NCBI GenBank assembly: GCA_045126975.1
Contig: JBGVPL010000028.1
Location: 24,170 to 88,169 of the forward strand
Reading direction: 5' to 3'
Source of the DNA: Aphodosoma sp045126975
GTDB taxonomy: Bacteria > Bacteroidota > Bacteroidia > Bacteroidales > Paludibacteraceae
Length of the DNA: 64,000 nucleotides
Within the stretch, counting starts at the first letter, position 1, and each line of letters starts with the position of its first letter. Made by a program: the position numbers and the translations under genes. Shown here one piece after another: positions 8,084 through 14,803 of this stretch. The notes beneath the pieces were generated by a model, which saw only the letters and a list, made by a program, of their open reading frames with translations, was not told the DNA's origin and searched no databases.

Positions 8084-9979
8084 ATGAAAAGATTGAGATT
8101 TATAGTAGTGATGCTTTGCCTGCTTTTGGTGGGTGGTATGAGCGCTCAGGAGCAACGACCTGCAGCATTGGGTGGTGTGCCTGAATATTTGGGTTATACT
8201 CAGGTGTATGATTTTATTGAAGAGTTGGCAGATATGGGTGTTATCAGTGTGAATTCGGTAGTGAAGCCATACGATAGGAATCAGATTGCTGCGTGGCTTA
8301 TGGAGGCGGTGGAGGTGGATTCTTTGTTGTCGGTGCGTCAACGCAAAGAGTTGCGATTTTATTTGAACGATTTTGCTTTGGAATGTGATGGAATGTATGA
8401 TGGTATTGTGCAGTGGTCGAATAGTGGTAAGTTGGTGAATAAGGAGTTATGGAAAGATGCGTTCTCCTTAGAGTCAACAGTCAATAGTCAATGGTCGACA
8501 GACCCCTCAGTCCTACGGACAGCTCCCCTAAAACAGGGGAGCAATAGCGAGAGTGGGCAATTTTCTTTGTCTTTGTTGCAGCCAGCGTTTCATTATGGTG
8601 ATAAGTGGTTTGAATGTAAATTGAATCCTATACTTGGTATGGATTTGACTATTAATAGTCATGGTATGGTGATGCATCGTTGGTATGGGGCGGAGATTCG
8701 TGCTGATATTGTGGACCATGTGGCGGTGTGGGGGTCGATTCGTGACCATTCGTTTTCGAATCAGTTTATGGATAAGGGGTATAGTGCACTTTTGGCACAA
8801 CCAAAATATCTGAATAATTTGCCTGGGGCATATTATCATCCGTCATCGTATGGAGGTGATTATGCCGAGGTGCGTGGTGGTATTAAAGCGTATGCGTGGT
8901 GGGGATCGATTGGATTGGTGAAGGATAATATACAGTGGGGCGATTCGTATCATTCAGCGAATATATTGTCGGGACGTGCGCCTTCGTTCCCGATGATTGA
9001 GTTGAAATTGAAACCTTGTAGTTGGTTCCGTTTGGATTATATACATGGCTTCCTTGCAAGTGGTGTGGTGGATTCGACATACTACAGAGTAGAGAATAAT
9101 CCGATAGATGGCTCGTCGCATAGGATGTATCGTACGGCATCGAAATATTTAGCCGCAAATATGCTGACATTCACACCTGTGAAGAGATTGGACCTTTCGA
9201 TAGGTTCGGCTGTGGTGTATGGTGCACGGAATATTGCTGCGGCGTTCTCGTTACCTATATCGTTCTTTAATTCGTTAGATTATCAGATGAATAGCGGTGC
9301 AATGTTGGATAACGAAAACTCGCAGATATTTTTTAATATATCGAGTCGCAATTTGAAATATACCCATTTTTATGCCTCTATCTATATTGATGAGATAAAC
9401 TTTAAGCGTTTGAAACCCTCGAATCCTGAACATAATTTCTATAGTTGGAAAGTGGGAGGGCGAGTGTCGAATTGGCCATTGAGAGATTTGTCGCTCACGG
9501 CAGAGTTTACGCGTACGAATTGTGGCAACTATCAACATCCGTATCAGGTGCTGACATGGGCATCGAATGGGTATAATCTCGGTCATTATCTTGGCGATAA
9601 TGCACAAGAGGTGTATGTGGCGTTGGCTTATAAGCCAATTCGTAGTCTTAGTTTTACATTGACGTATGTGAATGCTACGAAATATAATGAGTATTTATAT
9701 ACTAGATATCCTAATTCACCATTTATACGTCAGAAACAGTTTGCCGAGAAGGTGTGGCGCAATGATGAAGTGAAATTGCATGCTGTGTATGAGGTGGTGA
9801 ATAATGCGTATGCTTTCCTTGATTTTGGGTGGAATAATGCACGAGGGTTTGATGTGACTTCGGAGCCAACGATTGATGAGGAGCGCCTTGATGCACAAGG
9901 CTATTTGAAACGATATACTCCTGCGTTCTATTGGGGGCAGAATTTTACGGTTAAGATGGGCTTCTCGTTCTATTATTAA
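8084..9979 (+). CDS. Capsule assembly Wzi family outer-membrane protein
   Basis: A 631-residue predicted outer-membrane beta barrel of the Wzi family, which in relatives anchors or organises capsular polysaccharide at the cell surface. A signal peptide (MKRLRFIVVMLCLLLVGGMSAQ) supports the ATG at 8084 rather than an upstream in-frame start at 8057. The rest is alternating amphipathic strands with many aromatic residues and ends in SFYY, a typical C-terminal barrel strand. Between residues 129 and 153 a CAACAGT heptad tract and a palindromic element (8502-8542) are inserted in frame, giving a low-complexity Ser/Thr/Asn loop. It fits the polysaccharide genes on both sides. Confidence 0.9.
   Translation: MKRLRFIVVMLCLLLVGGMSAQEQRPAALGGVPEYLGYTQVYDFIEELADMGVISVNSVVKPYDRNQIAAWLMEAVEVDSLLSVRQRKELRFYLNDFALECDGMYDGIVQWSNSGKLVNKELWKDAFSLESTVNSQWSTDPSVLRTAPLKQGSNSESGQFSLSLLQPAFHYGDKWFECKLNPILGMDLTINSHGMVMHRWYGAEIRADIVDHVAVWGSIRDHSFSNQFMDKGYSALLAQPKYLNNLPGAYYHPSSYGGDYAEVRGGIKAYAWWGSIGLVKDNIQWGDSYHSANILSGRAPSFPMIELKLKPCSWFRLDYIHGFLASGVVDSTYYRVENNPIDGSSHRMYRTASKYLAANMLTFTPVKRLDLSIGSAVVYGARNIAAAFSLPISFFNSLDYQMNSGAMLDNENSQIFFNISSRNLKYTHFYASIYIDEINFKRLKPSNPEHNFYSWKVGGRVSNWPLRDLSLTAEFTRTNCGNYQHPYQVLTWASNGYNLGHYLGDNAQEVYVALAYKPIRSLSFTLTYVNATKYNEYLYTRYPNSPFIRQKQFAEKVWRNDEVKLHAVYEVVNNAYAFLDFGWNNARGFDVTSEPTIDEERLDAQGYLKRYTPAFYWGQNFTVKMGFSFYY
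8472..8501. repeat. Heptad repeat tract inside wzi
   Basis: Four units of CAACAGT/CAATAGT type (written GTCAACA, GTCAATA, GTCAATG, GTCGACA), in frame within the Wzi coding region and directly joined to the palindromic element that follows. Confidence 0.85.
8502..8542. repeat. CCCCT-type palindromic repeat inside wzi
   Basis: Two small stems: GTCC/GGAC and CTCCCCT/AGGGGAG. A diverged copy with the same two-stem plan is in the spacer at 32754-32793. Confidence 0.75.
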
Positions 9980-9985
9980 AAGTTT

Positions 9986-10020
9986 TTTAACGCAAATTGT
10001 CGTAAATTAAACGTAAATAA
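9986..10020. repeat. Left inverted-repeat arm of GxxExxY cassette A
   Basis: Starts TTTAACGCAAATT, which pairs with the end of the right arm (TTTAACGCTAATT on the other strand, 12 of 13). The arm also contains a loose 10-base period (CGTAAATTAA). Confidence 0.7.
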
Positions 10021-10024
10021 TTAT

Positions 10025-10441
10025 ATGAAAGAAGTTATATATAAAGTAATAGGGTCAGCAATGGAAGTTCATCGTGTGCTTGGTTGGGGATTGTTGGAGG
10101 CGGTATATCAAGAGGCCCTTTCTGTTGAATTACAAAGGAGGTTTGTAGAACATAAGATTGAGGTAAATTTACCGATTTTTTATAAAGACGTAAAGTTGGA
10201 AAAATCTTATAGAATGGATTTACTTGTTGAAAATGAAATTATAGTTGAATTTAAAGCCGTAGTTGAAATAACAACAGCTCATCGTATGCAATTGTTCAAT
10301 TATATGCGTCTTACAAAAAAGAAATATGGTATATTAATTAATTTTGGAGAATTGAATTTGCATTGTGAAAGATATATTTATGATGATAAAAATAACGAAT
10401 GTTATTTGGTTGATAGAAATTTAAATAGAGTTAATTATTAG
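10025..10441 (+). CDS. GxxExxY protein (cassette A)
   Basis: A 138-residue member of the GxxExxY family (PF13366), predicted to have a PD-(D/E)xK nuclease-like fold; its cellular role is not known. Seen: GWGLLEAVYQEAL carrying the naming motif G-x2-E-x2-Y near residue 23, then RMDLLVENEIIVEFKAV, where D, E and K form the nuclease-like core, and the C-terminal YMRLTKKKYGILINF. The gene lies between inverted repeats and separates wzi from the sugar transferase. A second family member is at 13009-13383. Confidence 0.92.
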   Translation: MKEVIYKVIGSAMEVHRVLGWGLLEAVYQEALSVELQRRFVEHKIEVNLPIFYKDVKLEKSYRMDLLVENEIIVEFKAVVEITTAHRMQLFNYMRLTKKKYGILINFGELNLHCERYIYDDKNNECYLVDRNLNRVNY

Positions 10442-10467
10442 ATATGTTTTTATTGTAAATTATCATA

Positions 10468-10505
10468 TTTTTATTAATGGAAAATTAATGGTAATTAGCG
10501 TTAAA
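10468..10505. repeat. Right inverted-repeat arm of GxxExxY cassette A
   Basis: Complement of the left arm at 9986-10020, ending AATTAGCGTTAAA, with a 10-base internal period (CCATTAATTT on the other strand is not exact but clear). The longest ORF of the next gene begins inside this arm. Confidence 0.7.
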
Positions 10506-10514
10506 TATAGTTTT

Positions 10515-11192
10515 ATGAATGAATTGTTGTGTGATATAAATGCGAGGATGGCTGTGGGTGAGGGGCGCTCATTCATGGTGGAGGAGTATGCTTCGATGAA
10601 TAGGGTGGAGTTGATGGGCAGATTGGTGTATTGTGGGTTTGAGATTGTAGAGGCTACGGACGAGGTGGTGAGTGTGCGAAAGGCGCGTGAGGTGGTGGCG
10701 GATGATTGCCCTGAGCGAGATTATGGATGGATTGTGAAGTTGCGTCGTGTGGGGAAGGGTGGTCGTAGATTTAATATTTATAAAATACGTACGATGTATC
10801 CCTATGCTGAATATTTGCAGAAATGGATGTATGAACAGTATAATCTTGACGAAAAGGGTAAGATAGCTAATGATTTTCGTATCACTCCTATTGGTCGCTC
10901 GTTGCGTAGGTTGTGGATTGATGAGTTGCCTAATTTTTGGAATTTGGTGCGTGGCGAGATGAAATTGGTGGGAGTGCGTCCGTTGTCGGAGCATTATTAT
11001 TCATTATATCGAGAAGAGGTGCAGCAGGCACGAATTAAGTATAAGCCAGGGTTGTTGCCACCGTTTTATGCTGATAGACCATCGACATTGGATGAGATAC
11101 AGGAATCGGAAATGAGATATTTAGAGGCATGCGATAGAGATGGTGTGAATTGTACTGATTGGCGATATTTTTGGAGAATAGTTTTTAGATAG
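10515..11192 (+). CDS. Bacterial sugar transferase, apparently without membrane anchor
   Basis: A 225-residue protein with the PF02397 catalytic domain, which in relatives moves a phosphosugar from a nucleotide to undecaprenyl phosphate as the first step of repeat-unit synthesis. Seen: RVGKGGRRFNIYKIRTM, then IGRSLRRLWIDELPNFWNLV with the catalytic Asp-Glu pair, and GEMKLVGVRPLSEHY. The N-terminal 90 residues contain no hydrophobic helix, whereas known members insert a membrane helix just before the RVG block. The ATG at 10515 is chosen because the alternative at 10488 lies inside the cassette arm. Either a variant architecture or a gene that lost its 5' part. Confidence 0.85.
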   Translation: MNELLCDINARMAVGEGRSFMVEEYASMNRVELMGRLVYCGFEIVEATDEVVSVRKAREVVADDCPERDYGWIVKLRRVGKGGRRFNIYKIRTMYPYAEYLQKWMYEQYNLDEKGKIANDFRITPIGRSLRRLWIDELPNFWNLVRGEMKLVGVRPLSEHYYSLYREEVQQARIKYKPGLLPPFYADRPSTLDEIQESEMRYLEACDRDGVNCTDWRYFWRIVFR

Positions 11193-11287
11193 TCAACAGC
11201 CAACAGTCAACAGCCAACAGTCAACAGTCAACGGTCAACAGTCAATAGTCAACAGTCAATAGTCAACAGACAACAGTCAACAGACAA
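11191..11287. repeat. Long heptad tract, left arm of cassette B
   Basis: Nearly fourteen units of CAACAGT with variants CAATAGT, CAACAGC and CAACAGA. It is the longest uninterrupted tract in the window. The opposite strand of the same family lies at 11675-11708 on the far side of the four-helix-bundle gene. Confidence 0.95.
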
Positions 11288-11308
11288 TTTAGTTAATTTG
11301 AATATATT

Positions 11309-11665
11309 ATGGGAAGAAGTTTTGAAAATTTGAGGATTTGGATTGAAGCTCGGGCTTTTGTTGTTGAGATTTATTCTTTGATGAAAGATAATCGAGATTT
11401 TGGTTTTAAGGATCAAATACAGCGTGCATCTGTTTCTATTATGAATAATATAGCTGAAGGTTCGGAGTATAATTCAGATGCTTCGTTTATAAAATTTTTG
11501 AATATTGCAAAAGGTAGTTGTGCTGAGGTTAGGAGTATGTTATATTTATTGTTAGATTTAGGTTATTGTTCTAATGAAGAACATGAAAAATTGCAGAATA
11601 AGTTATTTTCAATAACATCAGGCATATTTAAATTGATAAATTATTTAGACAAAAATAAAAATTAA
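11309..11665 (+). CDS. Four-helix-bundle protein (23S rRNA intervening-sequence family)
   Basis: A 118-residue all-alpha protein of the PF05635 family, first known from proteins encoded by intervening sequences in 23S rRNA genes; function unknown. Seen: FENLRIWIEARAFVVEIYSL in helix 1 (family has W-x2-A), DQIQRASVSIMNNIAEGSE in helix 2 (conserved R-A-x-S-I-x-x-N-I-A-E-G), and FLNIAKGSCAEVRS in helix 3. It sits between opposed arms of the CAACAGT heptad repeat, parallel to the two GxxExxY cassettes nearby, so a mobile or hairpin-borne cassette is likely. Confidence 0.94.
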   Translation: MGRSFENLRIWIEARAFVVEIYSLMKDNRDFGFKDQIQRASVSIMNNIAEGSEYNSDASFIKFLNIAKGSCAEVRSMLYLLLDLGYCSNEEHEKLQNKLFSITSGIFKLINYLDKNKN

Positions 11666-11674
11666 ATCCGGAGG

Positions 11675-11708
11675 GTCGACTGTTGGCCGTAGACTGTTGA
11701 CTGTAGAC
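11675..11708. repeat. Heptad tract, right arm of cassette B
   Basis: Units ACTGTTG/ACTGTAG, the complement of the CAACAGT family. It pairs with 11191-11287 across the four-helix-bundle gene and ends 12 bases before the next start codon. Confidence 0.85.
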
Positions 11709-11719
11709 ATTATATAATC

Positions 11720-12841
11720 ATGAAAAAAATTGAAATGGTTGACTTGCGTGGTCAATATGAAAAGATAAAATCGGTGGTGGATGCTGGTATTCAAGAGGTG
11801 ATTGATACTACTCAGTTTGTGAAGGGTGGTAAGGTGAAGGAGTTTGAACAGCAGTTGGCTAGGTATCTTGATGTGAAACACGTTATTGCGGTGGGTAATG
11901 GTACTGATGCGTTGCAGATTGCATTGATGGCATTGGGGTTGAAACCTGGTGATGAGGTGATTACTTCGACATTTACTTTCATAGCTACGGCTGAGGTGGT
12001 GGCGTTGTTGGGGATAACACCTGTGGTTGTGGATGTGGATTACGACACGATGTGTGTTACTCCAGAGGCGATTGAGCGTGCGATTACGCCTAAAACTAAA
12101 GCTATAGTGCCGGTGCATTTATTTGGTCAAAATGCCGATATGGAGGGTATTTTGGCTGTGGCACGTAAGCATAATCTTTTTGTAGTGGAGGATGCGTGTC
12201 AGTCGATGGGTTCGAGATATACATTTTCGGATGGACGAGTGGCGGCGAGTGGTACGATGGGTAATATTGGGTGTACATCATTCTTTCCTTCGAAAAATCT
12301 TGGTTGTTATGGCGATGGGGGTGCGTTGTTCACTAATGACGATGAGTTGGCAAACAAGATTCGTGTGATAGCAAATCATGGCATGAAGGTGCGTTATCAT
12401 CATGATCTGGTGGGTGTGAATAGTCGTTTGGATTCGATACAAGCGGCGGTGTTGTTGGCTAAATTACCACACTTGGATGAGTACATTGAGGCGCGTCAGC
12501 GTGCGGCTGAGTATTATAACGAGGCGTTTAAGGGAGATGAGCGATTGTTGATACCAGTGGTAGGTAAGGGCACGACGCATGCGTTTCATCAATATACATT
12601 GCGATGTGTGGGAGTGGATAGGGATGAGGTGCGTGAGCAGTTGGCGGCGAAAGGAGTGCCAGCGATGATATATTATCCGATACCATTGCATCAGCAGAAA
12701 GCGTATCAAGATGCGAGATATAAAGCAGGGGATTTCCCTGTAGCAGAGCGTTTGGCAAAAGAGGTGTTGAGTTTACCAATGCATACGGAATTATCAAAAG
12801 AGCAACTGGAGTATATTGTGGTAAATGTAGTACGTAAATAA
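11720..12841 (+). CDS. DegT/DnrJ/EryC1 family sugar aminotransferase
   Basis: A 373-residue PLP-dependent aminotransferase that converts a keto sugar nucleotide to an amino sugar for surface polysaccharide. Seen: GNGTDALQIALMALGLKPGDEVI (substrate/PLP phosphate site), VEDACQSMG, and SFFPSKNLGCYGDGG with the Schiff-base Lys. The best functional guess is a WbpE/WlbC-like 3-keto-GlcNAcA transaminase, because a WlbA-type dehydrogenase follows 0.7 kb downstream. A GxxExxY cassette now separates the two genes. Confidence 0.92.
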   Translation: MKKIEMVDLRGQYEKIKSVVDAGIQEVIDTTQFVKGGKVKEFEQQLARYLDVKHVIAVGNGTDALQIALMALGLKPGDEVITSTFTFIATAEVVALLGITPVVVDVDYDTMCVTPEAIERAITPKTKAIVPVHLFGQNADMEGILAVARKHNLFVVEDACQSMGSRYTFSDGRVAASGTMGNIGCTSFFPSKNLGCYGDGGALFTNDDELANKIRVIANHGMKVRYHHDLVGVNSRLDSIQAAVLLAKLPHLDEYIEARQRAAEYYNEAFKGDERLLIPVVGKGTTHAFHQYTLRCVGVDRDEVREQLAAKGVPAMIYYPIPLHQQKAYQDARYKAGDFPVAERLAKEVLSLPMHTELSKEQLEYIVVNVVRK

Positions 12842-12847
12842 ATTTTT

Positions 12848-13004
12848 ATCTCCCACAGATAACACAGATTAAAAAGATTTTTTGTTAATAGATAAAATAA
12901 TTTAAGTAGGGATAAATAAAAGATTTGTAGAATTGTCAACTTTTTTAGATTCGCAATTTTTGTTTGTAACAAAAATTAGCTCTATAGATTTACACAGATT
13001 TTTA
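12848..13004. repeat. Left inverted-repeat arm of GxxExxY cassette C
   Basis: Contains ATCTCCCACAGATAACACAG at its outer end (12848 onward; 22 of 24 bases pair with 13481-13504) and CTCTATAGATTTACACAGAT at its inner end (12980-13004; 24 of 25 pair with 13404-13428). A middle block AGATTCGC also has its complement in the right arm. Confidence 0.9.
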
Positions 13005-13008
13005 ATAC

Positions 13009-13383
13009 ATGATGGAAATAAATGATATAACATATAAAATACGTGGAGCTATATTTACTGTGTATAATGCTTTAGGTCCTGGTTTATTGGAGAGTGTATA
13101 TGAATTGGCTTTGATGCATGAAATGAGTAAACTGGGTTTGAAAGTAGAGAGGCAGGTAAAAATAGATGTGTATTATGATGGGGTGTTGTTACCTGCAGAT
13201 TTAAGGTTGGATATTTTGGTGGAAGATAAAGTGATTGTTGAGTTAAAATCGGTAGAGTTGATAAAAGATGTTCATCATAAGCAGTTGCTTACATATATGC
13301 GATTAGCAAAAAAGAGTGTGGGTATATTGGTTAATTTTAATACGGATAAAATTGCAGAGTCAATTTATAGAAAAGTATTATAA
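13009..13383 (+). CDS. GxxExxY protein (cassette C)
   Basis: A 124-residue GxxExxY family protein (PF13366) of unknown role with a predicted nuclease-like fold. Seen: GPGLLESVYELAL (motif G-x2-E-x2-Y), LRLDILVEDKVIVELKSVE (D, E and K of the fold) and HHKQLLTYMRLAKKSVGILVNF. Two in-frame ATGs (13009, 13012) are equally plausible. It shares the family fold with the protein at 10025 but is clearly diverged from it, so the two are not a recent duplication. Long inverted repeats enclose it closely on both sides. Confidence 0.93.
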   Translation: MMEINDITYKIRGAIFTVYNALGPGLLESVYELALMHEMSKLGLKVERQVKIDVYYDGVLLPADLRLDILVEDKVIVELKSVELIKDVHHKQLLTYMRLAKKSVGILVNFNTDKIAESIYRKVL

Positions 13384-13403
13384 TTTGTTACGAGCGTAGT
13401 GAG

Positions 13404-13504
13404 TAAAAATCTGTGTAAATCTGTAGAGTGATTTTGACGAAGTCAAAAGAGCGAATCGAATAAGAAAAGAAAAATCAGAGTTATCTGTGTAATCTGTGGG
13501 AGAT
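13404..13504. repeat. Right inverted-repeat arm of GxxExxY cassette C
   Basis: Complement of 12848-13004 in two well-matched blocks, with a less conserved stretch between. The pair could form a stem of well over 60 bp with the gene in the loop. Confidence 0.9.
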
Positions 13505-13533
13505 AAGTAATAAAATAAGTGATAAAATATATT

Positions 13534-14499
13534 ATGAAAAATTTTGCATTGATTGGGGCGGCGGGGTATATTGCTCCGCGTCATATGAGAGCGATAAAAG
13601 ATACTGGTAATCGTCTCTTGGCTGCATACGATAAGTTTGATAGTGTGGGAATTATGGATTCATTTTTCCCTGAGGCTGCATTCTTTACCGAGCAGGAGTT
13701 GTTTGACCGCCATTGTACGAAATTGCATCGCATGGGTAATCCGATTGACTTTGTGAGTATCTGTACACCTAACTATTTGCATGATGCTCACATGCGTTAT
13801 GGGTTGCGATTAGGAGCGAATGTGATTTGTGAGAAACCACTTGTGTTGAATCCATGGAATGTGGATGCGTTGCAAGAGGTGGAGCGTGAGACTGGTAAAA
13901 AAATCTATACTATTCTTCAACTTCGTCTGCATCAATCTATTCGCGATTTGAAAGCGAAGATTGAGGCTGGGCCGAAAGATAAGATTTATGATGTGGATTT
14001 GACATATATTACAAGTCGAGGCAATTGGTATTATACTAGTTGGAAGGGTGATGCGCATAAGAGTGGTGGTGTGGCAACGAATATAGGTGTGCACTTTTAC
14101 GATATGTTGCAATGGGTGTTTGGTAGGGTAACACGCAATGTGGTGCATGTGTCGTCGCACGACCGTGTGGCTGGATATCTTGAATTAGAGAAGGCACGAG
14201 TGCGTTATTTTCTTAGCATAAATGCCAATAATTTGCCAGAGAATGCAGTGCAAGGTGAGAAACGCACGTTCCGTACAATAAATATTGACGGTGAGGAGTT
14301 TGAGTTCAGCGAAGGATTTACTGAATTGCATACTGAGAGTTATCGTGATATATTGAATGGTGGTGGATTTGGCATAGAAGATGCACGTATGGCTATAAAT
14401 ACAGTGTATGACATCCGTAATGCTGAGCCGATAGGTTTGAAAGGAGATTATCATCCATTGGCAAAATTGCCATTAGCGAAACATCCGTTTGGATGGTAG
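13534..14499 (+). CDS. wlbA: Gfo/Idh/MocA oxidoreductase, WlbA-like UDP-GlcNAcA dehydrogenase
   Basis: A 321-residue NAD-dependent sugar dehydrogenase. It matches the WlbA/WbpB type, which oxidises UDP-N-acetylglucosaminuronate at C3 towards UDP-2,3-diacetamido sugars. Seen: N-terminal Rossmann GAAGYIAPRHMRAI, then SICTPNYLHDAH, the catalytic-domain signature CEKPLVLNP, and SGGVATNIGVHFYDM. The ATG at 13534 (MKNFALIGAAG) is preferred over the upstream GTG at 13519. Together with the DegT aminotransferase this gives two consecutive steps of that pathway; an acetyltransferase of the hexapeptide type occurs at 1987. Confidence 0.88.
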   Translation: MKNFALIGAAGYIAPRHMRAIKDTGNRLLAAYDKFDSVGIMDSFFPEAAFFTEQELFDRHCTKLHRMGNPIDFVSICTPNYLHDAHMRYGLRLGANVICEKPLVLNPWNVDALQEVERETGKKIYTILQLRLHQSIRDLKAKIEAGPKDKIYDVDLTYITSRGNWYYTSWKGDAHKSGGVATNIGVHFYDMLQWVFGRVTRNVVHVSSHDRVAGYLELEKARVRYFLSINANNLPENAVQGEKRTFRTINIDGEEFEFSEGFTELHTESYRDILNGGGFGIEDARMAINTVYDIRNAEPIGLKGDYHPLAKLPLAKHPFGW

Positions 14500-14507
14500 T
14501 TTTTATC

Positions 14508-14737
14508 GTTACTTTTGTGACCAAAAGTAACCAAAAGTCTTATGCTGTGCTTAAAAAGCTAAAAAATAGACATAAATCCTACAGCGCTTAAAACTCGGGC
14601 AGGCTGCTTGCTTCTTCAAATATTTGTGCTTGCCCGTAGATTTTACACTTCGATATGAATCAGAGTAACCTCGCCAGAAATCGCTGTTTAACGGATTTAT
14701 TTCTATTTTTTTGACGCTTTTTAAGGCAAGGCACAAA
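14508..14737. repeat. Interspersed palindromic element (MITE-like)
   Basis: This non-coding stretch starts with a palindrome GTTACTTTTG/CAAAAGTAAC (14508-14531). It continues with long imperfect inverted arms (about 14544-14576 against 14686-14733, sharing CTTAAAAAGC and AAATAGACATAAATCC-like sequence) and an inner CGGGCA/TGCCCG stem. The 61-codon ORF on the minus strand is read here as a by-product of the element. Similar GTTACTTTTGG palindromes are frequent in Bacteroidota genomes. Confidence 0.6.
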
Positions 14738-14742
14738 ATAAA

Positions 14743-14772
14743 GCAGCCCGAATTGAAAAATTCGGGCTGTTT
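14743..14772. terminator. Terminator between wlbA and M16 peptidase
   Basis: Stem CAGCCCGAATT/AATTCGGGCTG with GAAA loop, followed by TTTGTG on plus and by T-rich sequence on minus. It serves the convergent genes on both sides. Confidence 0.8.
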
Positions 14773-14774
14773 GT

Positions 14775-14802
14775 GTCTGTAGACTGTAGATTGTTGACAG
14801 TT
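14775..14802. repeat. Heptad tract
   Basis: Units GTCTGTAGACTGTAGATTGTTGA-like, complement of the CAACAGT/CTACAGT family; no second arm nearby. Confidence 0.7.
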
Positions 14803-14803
14803 A

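Noticed and set aside
7921..8184. Plus-strand ORF across the AAA ATPase/wzi junction
   Set aside because: Different frame over two well-supported genes; no own start context or domain.
11191..11287. Tandem repeats considered as a CRISPR array
   Set aside because: Period is only 7 bases, units are degenerate and there are no spacers or cas genes.
14551..14736. 61-codon ORF on the minus strand
   Set aside because: It lies wholly inside the inverted-repeat element, has no promoter or recognisable domain, and its composition follows the repeat.
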